From: Acidobacteriota bacterium
GTDB taxonomy: Bacteria > Acidobacteriota > Terriglobia > Acidiferrales > UBA7541
Length of the DNA stretch: 44,750 bases
Direction: 5' to 3'
Assembly: GCA_003224145.1 (NCBI GenBank)
Contig: QHYN01000245.1
Span: 1-44,750, forward strand
Of the stretch, positions 8,901-17,200 are shown piece after piece. The translations under genes were made by a program, and so were the position numbers. The first letter of the stretch is position 1. Each line of letters begins with the position of its first letter. Under the pieces are notes generated by a model that saw only the letters and a list, made by a program, of their open reading frames with translations, had not been told where the DNA came from and made no database searches.

Positions 8901-9192
8901 ATGAAATACTCCTATGTTCTGCTGAGCGAGAAAGATGGAGAGTTCTACATCGGTAGCACAGGTGATTTGCGAGTCCGCGTGGACCAACAACAAAGGATGT
9001 GTGCGCTCCACTGCTTATCGGTGGCCGATGAAATTGATCTACTATGAGGGGTGCCTGAGCCCGGACGACGCGCGCCGTCGTGAACGTTACTTGAAGACCG
9101 GGCGAGGGGGACGCTACCTTAAGCAGCGTCTCGCTTCCTGGCTTACTGAAATTCGCAGCCATAGTTGGAACGGCACTAGGAGGGTTTCCTGA
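8901..9192 (+). pseudogene. GIY-YIG nuclease-like gene with frameshift
   Basis: Starts at ATG 8901 with AGGAG at 8891-8895. The first frame encodes MKYSYVLLSEKDGEFYIGST, the N-terminal GIY-YIG beta strands, then hits a stop at 9045-9047. The +1 frame carries the rest of the domain: a NKGCVRSTAYRWP segment, LIYYEG, then ARRRERYLKTGRGGRYLK, the usual family order, ending at the stop 9190-9192. The shift falls in or near the CAACAACAA run (8985-8993), as a one-base gain or two-base loss. Joined, the product is about 96 residues, the normal size of these small UvrC-like nucleases. It is either a decaying gene, an assembly error, or less likely a recoded gene. The last codons read through the right inverted repeat, and its stop abuts the epimerase ATG. 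Confidence 0.7.
9163..9179 (-). repeat. Right terminal inverted repeat
   Basis: AGTTGGAACGGCACTAG, the exact reverse complement of 8855-8871. It overlaps the last codons of the nuclease frame. Its final AG joins the next bases to form AGGAGGG, the ribosome site of the following epimerase gene. Confidence 0.85.
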
Positions 9193-10185
9193 ATGCGCTA
9201 CCTCGTTACGGGCGGCGCCGGTTTCATCGGCTCAAACACGGTGGACGAGCTCGTCCGCCGGGGCCATAGTGTCGTGGTTCTTGACGACTTCTCTGCGGGC
9301 AAGGAGGACAATCTTGCCGAGAGCCGCAACAAGATTACTCTCATCAAAGCCAGCATCACGGACATCGAGGCGGTGCGCAAGGCCATGCACGAAGCGGAAT
9401 ACGTGCTGCACTTGGCTGCTCGCACTTCCGTTCCTCGTTCTGTGAAAGATCCCATCGATACCAACCGCATCAATATCGAAGGCACGCTCAACGTTTTAGT
9501 GGCCGCGAAAGAGTTGAAGGTCAAGCGCGTGGTATTTGCCGCTTCCTCTGCGGCCTATGGCGAGACACCCACTCTCCCCAAAGTGGAAACGATGCAACCG
9601 CAACCCATTTCGCCTTACGGCGTGACTAAGTACGTTGGTGAGCTTTACGGACAAACCTTTGGCCGCTGTTACGGCTTGGAAAGCGTGTCGCTCCGCTATT
9701 TCAACATCTTTGGACCACGGCAGGATCCTGCTTCGCCCTATTCGGGCGTGCTGGCTAAATTTTGCACCGCCTTTCTAGAAGATACCCCGCCCGTCGTTTT
9801 CGGAGATGGCGAGCAAACCAGGGACTTCACGTACGTGGACAATGCCGTCCAGGCCAATCTCCTCGCTTGCGAAGCGCCGAACGTCGCCCGGAAGGTGTTC
9901 AACATTGGTTGCGGCGTGCGCGTTTCCCTCAACGAAGTCCTGCGCGCACTCACGAAAATCACCGGCAAGACCCTGGAAGCTAAGTATGACCCGCCGCGCG
10001 ACGGAGATATTCGCGACTCCCAGGCCGATATTTCTCAGGCCAAGGAATTCCTCGGCTACGACCCGCAAATCGGCTTTGAGGAAGGTTTGGCGCGCACTTT
10101 CGAGTGGTATCGCGAGTCGCAGACAAGGACCGCGGCAAAAGCCGAAAAAGTGACGGGGGAACCCAATTCCGCCAGGTCGAACTGA
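9193..10185 (+). CDS. NAD-dependent nucleotide-sugar 4-epimerase (GalE/WbpP type)
   Basis: Extended SDR enzyme of 330 residues that inverts C4 of a UDP-hexose or UDP-N-acetylhexosamine. Seen: GGAGFIG (residues 7-13), LAARTSVPRSVKDP, AASSAAYGE, the YGVTK catalytic pair (Tyr142, Lys146), FNIFGPRQDP and GDGEQTRDFTYVDN. The SVPRSVKDP and FGPRQDPxSPYSGV segments favour the WbpP-like branch that accepts UDP-GlcNAc or UDP-GlcA, but that is not certain. AGGAGGG at 9178-9184 lies eight bases before the ATG; part of it comes from the end of the right inverted repeat of the GIY-YIG element. The C-terminal 20 residues are hydrophilic and variable. Confidence 0.88.
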   Translation: MRYLVTGGAGFIGSNTVDELVRRGHSVVVLDDFSAGKEDNLAESRNKITLIKASITDIEAVRKAMHEAEYVLHLAARTSVPRSVKDPIDTNRINIEGTLNVLVAAKELKVKRVVFAASSAAYGETPTLPKVETMQPQPISPYGVTKYVGELYGQTFGRCYGLESVSLRYFNIFGPRQDPASPYSGVLAKFCTAFLEDTPPVVFGDGEQTRDFTYVDNAVQANLLACEAPNVARKVFNIGCGVRVSLNEVLRALTKITGKTLEAKYDPPRDGDIRDSQADISQAKEFLGYDPQIGFEEGLARTFEWYRESQTRTAAKAEKVTGEPNSARSN

Positions 10186-10235
10186 CCCGCAATCGCGGTG
10201 AAAAACGTCCGGGACCGCGTTCTGCAAAGTTATCC

Positions 10236-10263
10236 TTGACTTTCTGCTATCCCTTGCTATAAT
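10236..10263 (+). promoter_or_regulatory. Near-consensus extended -10 sigma-70 promoter
   Basis: TTGACT (10236-10241), a 16-base spacer, then TATAAT (10258-10263) preceded by TG (10255-10256) as an extended -10. Transcription should begin near 10270. No gene of convincing size lies downstream on this strand; a terminator-like hairpin follows almost at once. Confidence 0.75.
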
Positions 10264-10269
10264 TGATGT

Positions 10270-10321
10270 TGTATAAAACTCTGTTTGGAGTGCGGCAGGC
10301 CTGCTGCCGCTTTTTCTTTTT
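10270..10321 (+). ncRNA. Candidate ~50-nt small RNA
   Basis: The stretch from the predicted start of the promoter at 10236-10263 to the end of the terminator T-run would make an RNA of about 50 bases. It has no open frame of note. It may be a stand-alone small RNA, or a leader whose terminator controls read-through into the structured region 10340-10500. The call is inferred from promoter plus terminator only. Confidence 0.4.
10292..10321 (+). terminator. Rho-independent terminator
   Basis: GCGGCAG (10292-10298), a five-base loop, CTGCCGC (10304-10310), then TTTTTCTTTTT (10311-10321): a compact GC stem plus T-tract. It can end the epimerase transcript, the transcript from the promoter at 10236, or both. 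Confidence 0.75.
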
Positions 10322-10520
10322 CAGGGGCCAACTCTCCCCGACGGTGAAGTTTTGCACCCGAACGATCCAGGAAAATCCCTCAAAGTTGCACCATTTGGTG
10401 CAGGCTAACCCCTTTAGCAGCAACACTTATGAGGACCCCTCGCAAGTGTTCATTCTAAAGGGCTTACAGGATAAGCTAAGTCTTTTAGAATCCACACTTA
10501 CATAAAAAAGGGGGAGGGGG
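10322..10520. other. Structured intergenic region, no protein gene
   Basis: Two clear hairpins. TGCACC (10387-10392) pairs with GGTGCA (10397-10402) around ATTT. A 56-base nested hairpin is built from AAGTGT/ACACTT (10444-10449 with 10494-10499), ATTCTAAA/TTTAGAAT (10452-10459 with 10484-10491) and GCTTA/TAAGC (10462-10466 with 10472-10476). Such stacked symmetry suggests a folded RNA or protein-binding site. No known RNA family was recognised. Confidence 0.45.
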
Positions 10521-10555
10521 GTAGGAGCACTCCTTTTCGTGCCCCCGTGCCCTAC
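10502..10555 (-). terminator. Possible terminator of the amidohydrolase gene
   Basis: Read on the minus strand, GTAGG-GCAC pairs with GTGC-CCTAC (10547-10555 with 10521-10530, one base bulged), followed by a C-rich run and then six T bases near 10503-10508. The T-run is some 12 bases from the stem, so the call is moderate. Confidence 0.4.
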
Positions 10556-10594
10556 GGATCATCTCGGCGCTCAATTCAACTCGCAGTCACCTTC

Positions 10595-13500
10595 TCAAGG
10601 TTGTGCTGTCTTGCCGTAGCTCAGCGGCTCGCCCGCCTTCGGCGCGTCGTAATGGTTCCAGAAAAACAGCGGCTCCAGCTTCTTCTGCTCCGGCCAGACC
10701 TGATTCAGTGTATCGCCCTCGAAAAGCTCTCCGTTTTTCATCACCCAGTGGATGGTGTTCGTGTTGTGGATGTCGTCGAGCGGATTCTTGTCGAAGATCA
10801 CCAGGTCTGCCAGCTTTCCGGCCTCGATGCTACCGATCTCTGCGGGACGCCCGACGATGTGCGCGCCGTTGACCGTGGCGCATTTCAGGACTTCCATCGG
10901 TGTCATTCCACCGGAGGCCAGCATCCACATCTCCCAGTGGTAGCCCAACCCCTGCAATTGACCGTGGCTCCCGACGCCAACCAGGCCCCCGGCGCGTTCC
11001 AGTTTGGCCATTTGCGCGGCCAGCTTGGGAAAGGCGTATTCATCCTTGCGGAACCAAGACGGGCGCCGTTTGGTCTTTTCGTCCAGGATACGGTGCGGTG
11101 TGAAGCGGTTAAGCTTGGCGTTGTCGTGAACTTCGCTGTATTCGTACCAGTAATTCTCGCCGAACGGCCCGCCATAATTCACGATGAGCGTCGGCGTCTC
11201 GGCAATTCCGGATTTCGCAAAGATTTGTAGCACGTCGTTATAAAGCGGCGTGATCGGCAGTGTGTGTTCGTTGCCGTGAAAGCCGTCGATGACGTGTGTC
11301 AGGTCCAGCTTGAGGTCGAGCGCCCCTTCGGTGGTCGGCATCATTTCCAGTTCTTTTGCAGCCTGCACCATGTATTGACGCTGTTTGCGATTGCCAACCA
11401 GGTAGCTCTTGATGTTATGCGTGCCGTAGTAGTTCCGGTATTTCGTCAGCACGCCTTTCACTTCCTGCGCCGACTTGAAATTGTTGTCCGAAAACACGCC
11501 CGGGCCGGTGGAATAAGCCCGCAATCCAATAATGTCGCCGGTGTCCACCAGATCCTGATAAGCGAACATGTCGTTCGTGCCCGTCTGAACATCCAGGCCG
11601 GCGGTCACCCCGTAAGCCAGGTTCGCGAGAAACGCAAAGTTTTGCGTATCCAGGATGCCGCGGCGAATCTCAAACCAGTGGGCATGCGTGTCCACGAAAC
11701 CTGGAGTGATGGTCTTGCCGCTGACATCAAACACTTTGGCTCCCGCGGGCACGCTGCTTCTTGCGCCGACGCTCTTGATGCGGTTGTTTTCGACCACGAT
11801 GTCGGCGTTCTTTAGCACCTGCTCGCTGTTCATGGTCACCACCGTCGCGCCGCGGAGAACGATTGTTCCCTTGGGGGTCTTTCTCGGCATTTCCAGATCG
11901 ACCTTGATCTCCGCGACGTCTTTTTCCTGTTCCTTGAATTTTTCGGGCTTTTTCTCTTCCTTCTTTTCGTCCTTTTTCGCCTCTCCTGTCTGTGCAGCAT
12001 CTTTCTTGCCCGTATCCTTGGCGTCTCCTTCTTTTGGTTCGCCGTCCTTCGGTTCCCCTTCTTTCTTTTCCTCCTTGGGTGGCTCGAGCTTGATCGACGC
12101 CAGCGGCTCGCGGAAATAACTGGAACCGACTGCCCAGGTGAGCGTCTTTCCACCGTCCGCCCAGCCATAGTAATCGGCGCCGACATCCGTCAGCCGCTTC
12201 ACGGGCAAAGATGGGGTTGTGACATTCACCGTTGGCGCCTCGCCGGTTGCCGGTGGCAAGGGAAGCAGGTAAAGCTGGTTCATGACTTGCGCCATCGCCC
12301 ATTGACCATCGGGGCTTGGTTTGATGTCGTCCGCGGGAATGGGTTCTTCGGCGTAATACGATCCCTGCCCCTTCACAATGAGGTGCGTGCGGCGGTCTGT
12401 GCCGTCGTAACGCAACGAAATCAATCCCTGCGGCGTGTACACGTAAATGCGGTCCTTTTCGCTGGCGAAATGCGGTCCGCCCGCACCCCGAGCCGGCAAG
12501 ATGAGATTCGCATCGCCGCCCTCCGCGGGAATCCACACCAGGTCGGCGTTTGCGGTTTGCCCACCATCGAACACGCTGTTTTCCCTGTCGTAGGCGTTTC
12601 CGCGCAGCAGAACGATGCGCGTGCCATCCGGCGACCACACCGGGTTGCTATAGACCGCTAGCGACTTTGAAAGCTGCTGAGGTTGGCCGCCCGCGGCAGG
12701 AACCTTCCAGAGCTGGCCACCAGCGCTGTTCCAACTGACAAAAGCGATCCATTTGCCATCCGGCGACCACGCCGGCTGAAACTCTGTGGTATTGCTGCCG
12801 GTGAGGCGCTGCGGTTTTCCGCTTGGAAGATCGAGGGTGTAAAGATGCGTCATGGCGGAGAACGCCAATCTTTTTCCGTCGGGAGACTCCGTCGGGTCCA
12901 TGATCAGGCGCACTTTGACGGGCCCGGAATCCTCTTTTTGAGGGAAGTCGAGTTTCGGTCCGAGTTCCTCCGAGATGTTCGCAGTAAAGGGAATCACCTG
13001 CTCCGCGCCCGTTTCCAGATTCAGGCGGCGAATCTTACCGTTCTGGTTGTAGACAATTTCCTTCGCGCCCGGAAGAAATGCATAGGAGGGAAAAAGGTCA
13101 CGCGTAAAGAGTGCTTCTTGATCGTCGCGCGTGACCGGGTAACGCACCCAGTGATCCTCGCCGGTCTCCAAATTGCGGAGACGCAGGCCGGATTCGGTCT
13201 CATAGCGGCTGACGTACAACAGAAACTTGCCGTCGGGAGAAACCAGCGGGCGAAACGCGCTTTCCGGCTGTTCGATGATCACGTCTTCGTCGCCGGTCTT
13301 GCGGTCCTTGCGCTTAATCCGCCAAAGCGGAAACATGGAGTTGTAGGAGAAATCGCGGCGCCGCTCGGCGTAGTAGAGATACTTCCCATCGCTCGACGCG
13401 ACGACTCCCATATCGTTCGTTTGGTCCTCGCGTTTCGTTGTCGGCGTTGGCTTCGATTTGGTGATCTGAACACCGGTACCGCCATCCACGTGGTACATCC

Positions 13501-14074
13501 AGATTTCCCGGGGCCCTATTCCAAAGTGGGTCTTACAAACGTAAATGTACTTGCCGCTGGCGTCCCAGCTTGGTGAGGCGAACTCGCTGTTGGAATCTTT
13601 GGATACTTGCTTCGGCTCGCTGCCGTCCGCGCGCATGATCCAGATGTTCTCTGTGCCTTCGCGATCCGAGAGGAAGGCAATCGACTTACCGTCAGGAGAG
13701 AATTTCGGCTGGCTGTCGAAAGCCATCCCCCCGTCGATCAGTTTGGCCTGGCCTCCTTCGATGGGCAGCGTATAAATGTCGCCGAGCAACTCGAAAACGA
13801 TGGTTTTGACGTCCGGAGAAACGTCCAGCGAAAGCCAGGTACCCTCATCGGTGGTGAACTCAATCTTTCGGTCTGACTTGAGTGGCAAGCCTTTCTTCTC
13901 GTCCTTTTTCTCGTCCCTCTTTTCCTCTTTCCTCTCTTTTTCTTGCTCTGCCGCTTCCTGCCGTTGGGCGCTGGCTTTCGCCACCGCCGCACCTGCGAAA
14001 ACAAACCCCAGAACCATTGCTCCTGTGACAATCGACACGGTCAGACCACGAAGGCTGCGCTCCAGCTCACTCAT
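10595..14074 (-). CDS. Secreted PD40 beta-propeller amidohydrolase
   Basis: A 1159-residue exported protein. Order of parts: signal peptide (about residues 10-36), a Lys/Glu-rich stretch, a TolB-like PD40 propeller with repeated SPDGKxIAF/SPDGKWIAF motifs to about residue 640, a long Lys/Glu/Gly/Asp-rich linker, then an amidohydrolase domain with the metal motif THAHW (His797, His799). In place of the usual late Asp of amidohydrolases the sequence has GVGSHGQLQG. Relatives are annotated as imidazolonepropionase-like or prolidase-like enzymes of unknown substrate. ATG 14074 has AGGAG eight bases upstream; the earlier frame start (14161) adds an unlikely extension. Follows the BNR gene in the same direction after about 200 bases. 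Confidence 0.85.
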   Translation of the reverse strand: MSELERSLRGLTVSIVTGAMVLGFVFAGAAVAKASAQRQEAAEQEKERKEEKRDEKKDEKKGLPLKSDRKIEFTTDEGTWLSLDVSPDVKTIVFELLGDIYTLPIEGGQAKLIDGGMAFDSQPKFSPDGKSIAFLSDREGTENIWIMRADGSEPKQVSKDSNSEFASPSWDASGKYIYVCKTHFGIGPREIWMYHVDGGTGVQITKSKPTPTTKREDQTNDMGVVASSDGKYLYYAERRRDFSYNSMFPLWRIKRKDRKTGDEDVIIEQPESAFRPLVSPDGKFLLYVSRYETESGLRLRNLETGEDHWVRYPVTRDDQEALFTRDLFPSYAFLPGAKEIVYNQNGKIRRLNLETGAEQVIPFTANISEELGPKLDFPQKEDSGPVKVRLIMDPTESPDGKRLAFSAMTHLYTLDLPSGKPQRLTGSNTTEFQPAWSPDGKWIAFVSWNSAGGQLWKVPAAGGQPQQLSKSLAVYSNPVWSPDGTRIVLLRGNAYDRENSVFDGGQTANADLVWIPAEGGDANLILPARGAGGPHFASEKDRIYVYTPQGLISLRYDGTDRRTHLIVKGQGSYYAEEPIPADDIKPSPDGQWAMAQVMNQLYLLPLPPATGEAPTVNVTTPSLPVKRLTDVGADYYGWADGGKTLTWAVGSSYFREPLASIKLEPPKEEKKEGEPKDGEPKEGDAKDTGKKDAAQTGEAKKDEKKEEKKPEKFKEQEKDVAEIKVDLEMPRKTPKGTIVLRGATVVTMNSEQVLKNADIVVENNRIKSVGARSSVPAGAKVFDVSGKTITPGFVDTHAHWFEIRRGILDTQNFAFLANLAYGVTAGLDVQTGTNDMFAYQDLVDTGDIIGLRAYSTGPGVFSDNNFKSAQEVKGVLTKYRNYYGTHNIKSYLVGNRKQRQYMVQAAKELEMMPTTEGALDLKLDLTHVIDGFHGNEHTLPITPLYNDVLQIFAKSGIAETPTLIVNYGGPFGENYWYEYSEVHDNAKLNRFTPHRILDEKTKRRPSWFRKDEYAFPKLAAQMAKLERAGGLVGVGSHGQLQGLGYHWEMWMLASGGMTPMEVLKCATVNGAHIVGRPAEIGSIEAGKLADLVIFDKNPLDDIHNTNTIHWVMKNGELFEGDTLNQVWPEQKKLEPLFFWNHYDAPKAGEPLSYGKTAQP

Positions 14075-14275
14075 GCTCGTTCTCCTGTAGATCGACAGTG
14101 AACCGCCGAAATCACTTAGGCCAGGGCCGTCCCCGCAGAGTTTCCGAATCGGGCAGAACACGCCCTTTTGGAATCCTTAGACGCGGATTCCCCAAATCGT
14201 CGCGACGCCACAGCGCGTGAGTCTATCCAAATCTCTTCAAAAAACAACCATCGCAGGCCCTGGAGAGCGTTGATG

Positions 14276-17200
14276 TTACCGTTCCGATTCCACTTCCCCG
14301 CCGCGCTCGCCGCGCGGCTGCGGAGCAGGCACGATATGTGGAATTCCCGCGTCGTTCATCTTCTTGTTGAGCGCAGGCAGTTCCACTGCTGAGATATTCT
14401 TCACGGCAGCCGAAGCATCATTCACCAATGGCGTCAGTTCCGCCAGTTTTTCTTTCTCCTGACCGCCCGGCGCGGCTGCAAAGCCGTCCAGATCGTTCAG
14501 CAGGTTCTGCACCTGATTCGGCAGCGGATCAGCCTTCCATTCAAACGGCGGACCCGCGTTCCCCAGTCCCTGGCGTTCGCGGATGAATTTTTCCGCCACG
14601 GCGTCTACTTTCTTCTGGAGTTCGTCCGCCGCCTTGACAATCTCGTCTGGAATCTTCGGGGTGTTCGGTTTCCCCGCGTCCTTCTTCCACTGTTCCCGCG
14701 CGTTCTTTACGGCCGTCTGGATTCCTTCAATTGTCCTGCGGTCCTTGTCCGTGGTCTTGGCCATGGAGTAAAGCTTATCGATCGCTTCGTACCGTGCCGC
14801 TCGGTCCGCGGCCGAAATCGTAATCCGGTTGTCCTCTTCGACCGTGACTTTTTGTGTAGCTTCTTTATCCCCGGCCTTCAGCTTGATCGTGTATTCTCCA
14901 GGTTCGACGAGCGGCCCTCGCGGCCCGAAACCGAATCCCGCGGCGATAGCTTCCTGTTGCTCCGGTGTCGGCTCCGCCGGAGGATTCCACCGCAGATCCC
15001 AGTTCGTACGGTTCACGCCGGCTGCGCCGGGTCCGTCAAACTCCCGAACCGCTTTCCCGTCTTTATCGAGCACCGAGAATTTGACTTTGCCTTCTTTCTT
15101 TTCCGCCGCTTCCCCCGTACCTTCGGCCTTGGGCTTTTCCTCCGCCGCATCCTTTTTGTCCTTTTCGTCTTTCTCTTTCTTCGGCGCTTCCGGAGGAACG
15201 GCTTCCTTCAGGTAGTAGCTCAGCAGCGCGCCGTAAGCCGGATTCTTGGCCGTGAAGATTTTCTGGCCCGCGCTCCAGCGGCGCTGGCGAATGCTCCAGG
15301 TCGTAGCGGTTCGCGGCGGAAAAAAAGTGACCGGCGGGCCTGTTACATTCGCGTCCATCTTCTCGATAGGAGTCAGATCGTCAAAAACCCAGATTGAGCG
15401 GCCGTGCGTTGCCAGCACCAGGTCGTTTTCCCGGGCCTGGATTTCGATGTCGTCCACCGGTACAGTGGGAAAATTGTTTTTGAGTGCGGTCCAGTTGGCT
15501 CCGCGATCCCGCGAAACCCACAATCCGAATTCCGTCCCGGCGAACAGGAGATTCGTGTTGCGCGGATGCTCGCGCACCACGTGAACGCTTCCGGCCGAAT
15601 CCGGTATGCCGTTGCGGATGGCTTTCCAGGTCTCGCCGTAATCCGTGGTCGAGAAAATATAAACGTTGTAATCGTCGCTGCGATGTCCATCAAACGTCAC
15701 CAGCGCCGCGCCTTCTCCGGTCTTCGAAGCCACCACGCGGCTCACGTACGTTCCTTTTGGCACTCCCGGCACTTTCGCCGCTACATTTTTCCAGTTTTTT
15801 CCGCTGTCGCGCGTCACTTGCACGTTGCCGTCGTCGGTCCCCACCCACAATACATTTGCGGTGAGCGGCGATTCGCTCAACGTGGTGATCGTCGGGTATT
15901 CCTGCACGCCGTCGTGCCGCGATAACGTCTTCTTGTCCGGCGTCTTTCCGAAAATCTGCAGCTTGTTGCGGTCCACTCCGATCGTGAGGTCGCCTCCGAG
16001 CCGGATCCACGTATCCCCGCGGTCCGTCGATTTGAAAAGATAATTTCCGCCGTAATAAATCGTCGTATGTTCGTGCGTGGAAACCGCCACCGGCGAATTC
16101 CACTGGAAACGGTAATGCGGCTCGCCGGCTTTCGCTTCCGGGCGTATGGAGCGCTGCTGCCCGGTGCGCATATCACGGCGAGCGATAAAGCCATCCTGTG
16201 ACTCCGTGTAAACAATCCATGGTTCGACGTTGTCGATCGCCGCATAAAAGCCGTCGCCGCCGTGAATCACTTGCCAGTCTTCGTTTACGATCCCGTCGCG
16301 AGTGAGCGTCTGACTTGGCCCGCACCAACTGCCGTTGTCCTGCAATCCGCCGCAGATGTGATAGGGCTTCTCGTTGTCCAGGCCCACTTCATAAAATTGG
16401 CCGATCGCAATCGTGTTGACGAAATCCCACGTTTTTCCGGCGTCGTAGCTCCAGTGAATCCCGCCATCGGAGCCGGTGAGCATGTGATTGGAATCGGCCG
16501 GGTCGATCCACATGGCGTGATAGTCGCCGTGAATCCCATGGACGCGCTGCGTGGAAAACGTCTTGCCGCCATCCTCGGAATAAAACATGGGTGCGCCGAG
16601 TTCCCAGATCCGCAGATCATTGTTGGGATCGATGCGGATTTGGCTGTAATAGGAGGGGCGTGGATCGGTATCGCCCATTTTCTTCCACGTTTCGCCTTTG
16701 TCTTCACTTCGAAAGGTGCCGCCTTTTTCGTGCTGCACAATGGCGTAGACGATATTCGGATCCTTGCGGTAAATATCCAGCCCGATGCGTCCCGTTTCGC
16801 CCCCGTTCTCGTACGGCAATCCCTTCGTCAATTTCTTCCAGGTCGCTCCGCCGTCGATGGTCTTGTAAATCGCGCTGTCCGGCCCGCCACCATTGAAACC
16901 GTAGGGAGTCCGCCGGCGCTCGTACGCCGCGGCGTACAAAATGTCCGGGCTCTCCGGATCCATGGCGATATCGCTCACGCCGGTATCGGCATTGATTTTC
17001 AGCACCCAGGACCACGTCTTGCCCCCGTCGCTGGTCTTGTAAACACCGCGCTCCGGGTTCGGTCCCCAAAGATGGCCCAGCGCTGCCACGTACACGATAT
17101 CCGGATTCCTCGGATGAATAACGATTCGACCGATGTGATGCGTCACCTCCAGCCCCATCTTTTTCCAGGTCTTGCCGCCGTCGAGCGATTTGTAGACTCC

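Larger units (their letters stand above)
8855..9179 (+). mobile_element. Candidate GIY-YIG micro-element with terminal inverted repeats
   Basis: A 325-base unit bounded by perfect 17-base inverted repeats (8855-8871 and 9163-9179) that contains little except one GIY-YIG nuclease gene with its own ribosome site. Immediately outside both ends is the trinucleotide GAG (8852-8854 and 9180-9182), a possible short target duplication that could also be chance. The layout (nuclease plus terminal repeats) suggests a small self- or cross-mobilised element. No transposase is present and mobility is inference. Confidence 0.5.

Noticed and set aside
12683-13576. 297-codon plus-strand open frame opposite the amidohydrolase
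   Set aside because: Antisense to the PD40 propeller repeats; no coding character.
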